A program made the translations under genes and the position numbers. Below the pieces are notes generated by a model. That model was not told the origin of the DNA. It did no database searches and saw only the letters and a program-made list of their open reading frames with translations. Shown here one piece after another: positions 6,119 through 9,147 of a DNA stretch of 9,147 bases. This DNA comes from Prevotellaceae bacterium (GTDB lineage: Bacteria; Bacteroidota; Bacteroidia; Bacteroidales; UBA932), in NCBI GenBank assembly GCA_031267855.1, contig JAIRYH010000020.1, forward strand, positions 1 to 9,147, written 5' to 3'. Position 1 is the stretch's first letter, and each line of letters starts with the position of its first letter.

Positions 6119-7066
6119 CTTAACATCCTTCGCCCGTATGGCCTGCAGCATGTCGGCCACCATGCGTTCCAGGTTCCATTCCGGCGTCCAGCCCCATTCG
6201 GCGCGGGCGGAGGAATCGTCGACCGACGCAGGCCAGTAGCGCGCAATCTCGCGGCGGAAGTCGGGACGGTAGTCAATAGTAAATTCGGGGATGTGTTTTT
6301 TAATCTCGTTTGCCAGTATTTCGGGCGTAAAGCTCATGGCGCCGACGTTGTAGTTGCCGCAGTGCCGCAGTTTGCCGCGGTCGGCCTCGAGCAGCGTCAG
6401 GGTGGCGCGGATGCAGTCGGGCATGTAAATCATCGGCAGGCAGGATTCGGGGCTGAGGAAACAGGTGTATTTTTTATTTTTCACGGCTTCATAAAAGATT
6501 TCCACCGCATAGTCGGTGGTGCCGCCGCCGGGCATGGTTTTGTTGCTGATAACGCCGGGGTAGCGGATGCCGCGAAAATCCAGTCCCGACTTCCTGAAAT
6601 AGTAATCGCCCAGCAGTTCGCCGACCACCTTCGTGACGCCATACATGGTATTCGGCACCAGCACGGTTTCCTGCGGCGTATCGTACAGCACCGACTGCGG
6701 GCCGAACACGGCAATGGAACTCGGCACCATGACGCGGTCGAGCCGGTATTTAATGCCCAAACGGATAACGTTCAAAAGCCCGTCAATATTGATTTTCCAG
6801 GCGAGGTCGGGATTTTTTTCGCCGGTAGCCGAAAGGATGGCCGCCAGGTTGACGATGGTGTCGATGCGGTGCCGCCTGATGGCCGCCTCGATGGAGGCGC
6901 TGTCCGTCACGTCCATTTTTTCAAAAGCATTGCCGGCATATAAGTTATTCCGGTCTTCGGCGACGTCTGCCACAATGACATTTTCGTTGCCGTACTTTTC
7001 GTTGAATGCCGCCGTGAGCTCCGAGCCGATTTGCCCCAGCGCACCGATAACCAGTATTTTTTTCAT
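6110..7066 (-). CDS. NAD-dependent epimerase/dehydratase family protein, probable L-threonine 3-dehydrogenase (short-chain type)
   Basis: The 318-residue product is an extended short-chain dehydrogenase/reductase. The Rossmann motif GALGQIG (8-14) binds NAD, and the catalytic set is present: Ser116/Ser117 in VPSSIAVFGP, then Tyr142 and Lys146 in YGVTK. GIRYPGVIS (166-174) followed by PGGGTTDYAVEIFYEA (179-194) is characteristic of the UDP-galactose-epimerase-like threonine dehydrogenases, as is PMIYMPDCIRATL (211-223). These enzymes oxidise L-threonine to 2-amino-3-oxobutyrate, which glycine C-acetyltransferase (Kbl) normally cleaves to glycine and acetyl-CoA. No kbl is visible nearby, so the pathway partner must be elsewhere. 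A nucleotide-sugar epimerase is the alternative but fits the motifs less well. It is unrelated to the zinc-dependent Tdh of E. coli. It lies 60 bases behind folK but has its own -7 box. The stop codon lies within a hairpin. Confidence 0.88.
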   Translation of the reverse strand: MKKILVIGALGQIGSELTAAFNEKYGNENVIVADVAEDRNNLYAGNAFEKMDVTDSASIEAAIRRHRIDTIVNLAAILSATGEKNPDLAWKINIDGLLNVIRLGIKYRLDRVMVPSSIAVFGPQSVLYDTPQETVLVPNTMYGVTKVVGELLGDYYFRKSGLDFRGIRYPGVISNKTMPGGGTTDYAVEIFYEAVKNKKYTCFLSPESCLPMIYMPDCIRATLTLLEADRGKLRHCGNYNVGAMSFTPEILANEIKKHIPEFTIDYRPDFRREIARYWPASVDDSSARAEWGWTPEWNLERMVADMLQAIRAKDVKPG

Positions 7067-7094
7067 GGTGTTAATTTTTTTGTTAAATCAAATG

Positions 7095-7102
7095 CAAATG
7101 TA
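7095..7102 (-). promoter_or_regulatory. Bacteroidota -7 box for the threonine dehydrogenase-like gene
   Basis: The minus strand reads TACATTTG, an exact TAnnTTTG match, 28 bases before the ATG at 7066 in an A/T-rich leader typical of Bacteroidota. No TTTG -33 element is evident at the usual spacing. It lies just after the folK stop, so the gene can be expressed apart from folK. Confidence 0.55.
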
Positions 7103-7126
7103 CCAAATTTTCATCAATTTTTCACG

Positions 7127-7675
7127 TTACAGTTTCCGGACCCTGCAGGTGTCGCGGCATTCCTGCAGCAGCAGGCGGAGTGTTTTTTGCAAAACCGGAT
7201 GTTCGGTTTCCGGCGTTATTTCGCAGAGCGGCAGGAGGGCAAACAGGCGTTCATGCAGGCGGGGATGCGGCACCGCCAGCCCGGGGAGGCAAATAATTTG
7301 CCGGTCGAAAAGCAGGATGTCAATATCCATTGTCCGCGGGGCATAGCCTGCCGCCAGCGGTTTTTCGCGCCCCAGTGTTTTTTCTATCTGCTGCGTGACG
7401 GAAAGCAACTGCACCGGCGACCAGGCAGTTTCCATTTCGACGGCCTGGTTCACAAACCACCCGGGCGAAGTGAAGCCCCATGGCTCGCTTTCGTACAGCG
7501 CCGACTGCCGCACTATTTTCCCGGCATGGCGCGACAGCAGTTCGCGCGCCTGCCGCAGCAGGTGCACCCGGTCGCCCTGGTTGCCGCCCAGCAGCAGCCA
7601 CACGCTCCCGCCTCGCGCCGGAGGAGGCGCGGGAACCGTGCGTTCAGTGTCCGCTGTGTGTTGTCCGCCGTTCAT
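7127..7675 (-). CDS. folK: 2-amino-4-hydroxy-6-hydroxymethyldihydropteridine pyrophosphokinase (HPPK)
   Basis: FolK transfers pyrophosphate from ATP to 6-hydroxymethyl-dihydropterin, the step before dihydropteroate synthase in folate synthesis; it is cytoplasmic. The 182-residue product has every family landmark in order: LLLGGNQGDR (27-36), YESEPWGF (61-68), FVNQAVE (74-80), LGRE (101-104), the magnesium-binding APRTMDIDILLF (112-123, Asp117 and Asp119) and HPRLHERLFALLPL (137-150). HPPK is usually about 160 residues. The extra length is an N-terminal stretch of about 23 residues rich in Pro and Thr, with no other ATG before the conserved core. The ATG at 7675 lies three bases behind the stop of the MIP18-like gene (TAG-GCG-ATG), so translation is probably coupled. 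The terminal part is Arg/Cys-rich and unremarkable. Confidence 0.95.
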   Translation of the reverse strand: MNGGQHTADTERTVPAPPPARGGSVWLLLGGNQGDRVHLLRQARELLSRHAGKIVRQSALYESEPWGFTSPGWFVNQAVEMETAWSPVQLLSVTQQIEKTLGREKPLAAGYAPRTMDIDILLFDRQIICLPGLAVPHPRLHERLFALLPLCEITPETEHPVLQKTLRLLLQECRDTCRVRKL

Positions 7676-7678
7676 CGC

Positions 7679-7981
7679 CTACAGCAGTCCCAGTTCAAGC
7701 AGGGCTTCTTCGGTCATGCGGCTGCGCTCCCACGGCGGTTCAAACGTTAGATTGATCACCGCGTCGGCAACGCCCGGCACATCGCGTACGGCCTCATAGG
7801 TATCCTCCAGAAGCCGGTCGGCAAGCGGGCAGTTGGGCGACGTCAGGGTCATGGTAACCGTTGCTTTTTGCCCGTCATCAACGGCTATTGCGTATACCAG
7901 CCCGAGGTCGTAAATGTTTACGGGGATCTCGGGGTCGTATACCTGCCGCAGGGCGCGTACAATATCAGATTCCAAATTCAT
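7679..7981 (-). CDS. MIP18/DUF59 (SufT/PaaD-like) metal-sulfur cluster assembly factor
   Basis: The 100-residue product is a complete single-domain MIP18-family protein. DPEIPVNIYDLGLVY (16-30) is the family signature, LTSPNCPLAD (46-55) holds the conserved Cys51, and the C-terminus has LTFEPPWERSRMTEEA (78-93). Relatives (SufT, the domain of PaaD, eukaryotic MIP18/CIAO2) help load or mature iron-sulfur clusters on target proteins. In Bacteroidota such genes often stand near suf genes, but none is visible here. It is the first gene of a tight pair with folK, whose ATG starts three bases after its stop; the biochemical link between the two is not obvious. Upstream, TAAATTCG at 8008-8001 (minus) is a one-mismatch -7 box 19 bases before the start, a weak promoter candidate. 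Confidence 0.92.
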   Translation of the reverse strand: MNLESDIVRALRQVYDPEIPVNIYDLGLVYAIAVDDGQKATVTMTLTSPNCPLADRLLEDTYEAVRDVPGVADAVINLTFEPPWERSRMTEEALLELGLL

Positions 7982-8000
7982 AGCATAAGTTATTAATGTG

Positions 8001-8008
8001 CGAATTTA
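8001..8008 (-). promoter_or_regulatory. Weak -7 box candidate for the MIP18-folK unit
   Basis: TAAATTCG on the minus strand differs from TAnnTTTG at one position and lies 19 bases before the ATG at 7981. No clear -33 element is seen. It is the best candidate in the leader, and the heptamer tract begins 18 bases further upstream. Confidence 0.35.
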
Positions 8009-8025
8009 AGCATTTTTACCGAGAA

Positions 8026-8060
8026 TAGACATTAGACGCTAGACATTAGACGTTAGACTT
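8026..8060. repeat. Heptamer tandem repeat, five units of TAGACNN
   Basis: Thirty-five bases divide exactly into five 7-base units: TAGACAT, TAGACGC, TAGACAT, TAGACGT and TAGACTT. The first two units form a 14-base block that repeats with one base changed. It is non-coding, just upstream of the MIP18-like gene, and resembles short heptameric tandem repeats known from other bacterial genomes. Confidence 0.85.
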
Positions 8061-8070
8061 CCGGGTAGAT

Positions 8071-8225
8071 CTGTCTCAAAAGCACGCAGATGACGCAGAC
8101 TGGAGGGATGTGCGCAGATTTTTTATAAATCTTAATTAGACGAAACGCATATTATCTGCTAATTGATAATCTGCGCTCATCTATAAAATCTGCGTTATCT
8201 GCGTGCTAAATGACTTTCGAGACAG
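8071..8225. repeat. Imperfect 155-base inverted repeat (MITE-like or structured RNA element)
   Basis: The outer ends are CTGTCTC (8071-8077) and its complement GAGACAG (8219-8225). Inside, CACGCAGATGACGCAGA (8083-8099) matches the complement of 8189-8205 in 16 of 17 positions, GCGCAGATT (8112-8120) matches 8168-8176 exactly, and AATTAG (8134-8139) pairs with CTAATT (8159-8164) around a 19-base loop. The right arm has about eight extra bases near its outer end. The whole could fold into one long, interrupted hairpin. It holds no gene and no obvious target-site duplication. The size and arrangement suit a non-autonomous miniature element or a large extragenic palindrome. Confidence 0.75.
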
Positions 8226-8227
8226 TC

Positions 8228-8255
8228 CCACATTCAGCTTTCCACATTCCACATT
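8228..8255. repeat. Heptamer tandem repeat, CCACATT units
   Basis: Four 7-base units in register: CCACATT, a diverged CAGCTTT, CCACATT and CCACATT. It starts two bases after the 155-base inverted repeat ends. Together with 8026-8060 it flanks that element with period-7 sequence on both sides. Confidence 0.7.
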
Positions 8256-8276
8256 GAAAGGAGTCGGATTCCTTTT

Positions 8277-8300
8277 TTCCGTTGGCTTTAGCCGACGGAA
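8277..8300. repeat. Strong 11-bp hairpin with GGCTTTAGCC core
   Basis: TTCCGTTGGCT (8277-8287) pairs with AGCCGACGGAA (8290-8300), with one G-T wobble and a two-base TT between the arms. On the plus strand a T-run precedes it; on the minus strand that run becomes an A-run on the complement, followed by T-poor sequence, so it is not a clear terminator for the Ig-like gene upstream on that strand. It shares its core with the hairpin at 6103-6118. Confidence 0.75.
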
Positions 8301-8481
8301 ATAAGCATTATGAATTATTGCCGCTTTTTTGCCCTGCCTTCCCAACTTTTAAAGAACGTTTTTAGTTTCCTGTAGTTGCGCGGGGCAAGCCTGAGGGTTG
8401 CGCGGCGCAACGGAAGTGGTGTTTAATAAAAAGGACCGGAGAGTAGCTATAATTTTTGTCGCCTTCTATATGCGGCGGTCA
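8301..8481. other. Remaining non-coding stretch downstream of the Ig-like gene
   Basis: Apart from the two palindromes, I see no gene, promoter box or terminator here. An open plus-strand frame beginning at 8398 runs through the end of the Ig-like gene on the opposite strand and has no family resemblance. No T-rich hairpin follows the minus-strand stop at 8482. Confidence 0.5.
8375..8411. repeat. Pair of GC-rich palindromes, GTTGCGCGGNGCAA
   Basis: GTTGCGCGGGGCAA at 8375-8388 and GTTGCGCGGCGCAA at 8397-8410 differ at one base, with starts 22 bases apart. The second, with the following C, is a perfect 6-bp stem with a three-base loop; the first pairs only at its ends. They lie about 70 bases beyond the stop of the Ig-like gene. 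Their role is unknown. Confidence 0.6.
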
Positions 8482-9147
8482 TTAGAATGGCCACCATCTG
8501 CAGGCATGCGAGTACTGCATCACTCCGTTTCCGTCTTTGTGCGGGTTAAAGTCCAGGCACATATTACCCGGGGGAACGGCTATGAAGTCATCCGAAAGCA
8601 GCATGCACGCGCCTGCGACCTGTTCGATCGTCCACACGTAGGTCACTTCTTCGCGCTGCAGCCAGGTGTGAGTAAACGGGTATTGGTTGCATCCGTATGG
8701 AGTGTGCAGGATGCGATCGCACTTTGGCGCACATCGCGGACCACAGATTACTAGCCCGGCCGCACAGCCGCACGAACCGACCTTGATATCGAAACCATAG
8801 CCCGCAGGAGCGTTCACGGTGCCGGTTACGCTGCTTGTGTAGGCGCTGTAGCACGTGGCGCCGCTCGCGGTAGTAACCGACCGCACCTGCGCCGAATAAC
8901 TGCCGGCGGTTGTGGGGCTTGTCTTTGCTGTGCCGCTACCGCTGAACTGTCCGTTCCAGTTGTAGGAGCCGCTGCCGCCGGAAGCCGTGAAGGTAACCGC
9001 TGTCCCGGCACACTTCGGCCCGTTCTGTGATAACGAGGGAGTGGAAGGGTTGGCAACTATGGTAGCCTTTACCGCCAGGCGGGTGGCGGACACGCAGAAT
9101 GTCGTCGTGTTCCGCGACTGGGCGTAATAGGTGGCGGAGGCACTCAA
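8482..9147 (-). CDS. C-terminal part of a secreted Ig-like domain protein with a Cys-rich end (5' end beyond window)
   Basis: The frame is open from the right window edge to the TAA at 8484-8482, 221 residues. The TTG at the edge is inside the gene, not a start. Residues 1-30 (SASATYYAQSRN...CVSATRLAVKATI) look like the end of one Ig-like or repeat module of the kind strung together in large Bacteroidota surface proteins. Residues 31-112 form another: PSLSQNGPKCAGTAVTFTASGGSGSYNW, then TTAGSYSAQVRSVTTASGATCYSAY, a typical beta-sandwich of the PKD/Ig type. Residues about 115-221 form a distinct terminal domain with nine cysteines (126, 128, 135, 139, 143, 153, 181, 197, 216) and several Trp, ending CRWWPF. 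No obvious Por secretion C-terminal (T9SS) domain is seen. The protein is probably extracellular with disulfides; its role (adhesion, binding) is unknown. Confidence 0.8.
   Translation of the reverse strand: MSASATYYAQSRNTTTFCVSATRLAVKATIVANPSTPSLSQNGPKCAGTAVTFTASGGSGSYNWNGQFSGSGTAKTSPTTAGSYSAQVRSVTTASGATCYSAYTSSVTGTVNAPAGYGFDIKVGSCGCAAGLVICGPRCAPKCDRILHTPYGCNQYPFTHTWLQREEVTYVWTIEQVAGACMLLSDDFIAVPPGNMCLDFNPHKDGNGVMQYSHACRWWPF

Noticed and set aside
6293..7346. Long plus-strand open frames antisense to the dehydrogenase gene
   Set aside because: They cover a well-supported enzyme with intact motifs on the other strand and show no motifs of their own.
8071..8225. CRISPR-like array suggested by repeated CGCAGAT motifs
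   Set aside because: The motifs lie in opposite orientations on two arms of one inverted repeat, with no regular repeat-spacer pattern and no cas genes nearby.
9145..9147. TTG at the right edge as the start of the Ig-like protein
   Set aside because: The codon lies in the middle of a repeat module (SASATYYAQSR) and no signal peptide follows, so the gene simply continues past the window.

Overview
The window looks like chromosomal DNA of a fairly GC-rich member of the Bacteroidota, probably Bacteroidales. The protein content points that way: a BT_3928-type DoxX/MauE protein, a FISUMP-domain lipoprotein, a short-chain-type threonine dehydrogenase and an Ig-like secreted protein. So do the promoters. 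Five AT-rich leader regions carry the TAnnTTTG -7 box of the Bacteroidota primary sigma factor, and most genes lack a clear Shine-Dalgarno sequence. I see no rRNA, tRNA, CRISPR array, transposase or phage gene.

Layout. Bases 1-484 (-) hold a CvpA-family membrane protein that runs off the left edge. It is divergent from a plus-strand block: a FISUMP-domain exported protein (780-1424), a DoxX/MauE-like membrane protein with a periplasmic thioredoxin-like part (1526-2791), and murB for peptidoglycan precursor synthesis (2804-3820), which lies 12 bases behind it and probably shares its transcript. Next come two plus-strand genes with their own promoters: a small lipoprotein with an OB-fold-like body and a repetitive Cys-Cys tail (3941-4567), and a MATE efflux transporter (4665-6086).

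The MATE gene converges on a minus-strand group. In transcription order this is a MIP18/SufT-like Fe-S assembly factor (7981-7679), folK of folate synthesis (7675-7127, three bases behind) and a NAD-dependent L-threonine dehydrogenase-type epimerase family protein (7066-6110, own promoter box). After about 500 bases without a gene, the right edge holds the C-terminal end of a large secreted Ig-like protein (9147-8482, minus), with a cysteine-rich terminal domain.

Most genes are housekeeping. The unusual material is (a) the lipoprotein's tandem Cys-Cys tail, (b) the 7982-8481 gap, which packs together two in-register heptamer repeat tracts, a 155-base imperfect inverted repeat, a strong hairpin and a pair of GC-rich palindromes, and (c) the Cys-rich end of the Ig-like protein. 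I found no clear multi-gene undescribed system. The best candidates for new biology are the Cys-Cys lipoprotein and the repeat-dense gap.
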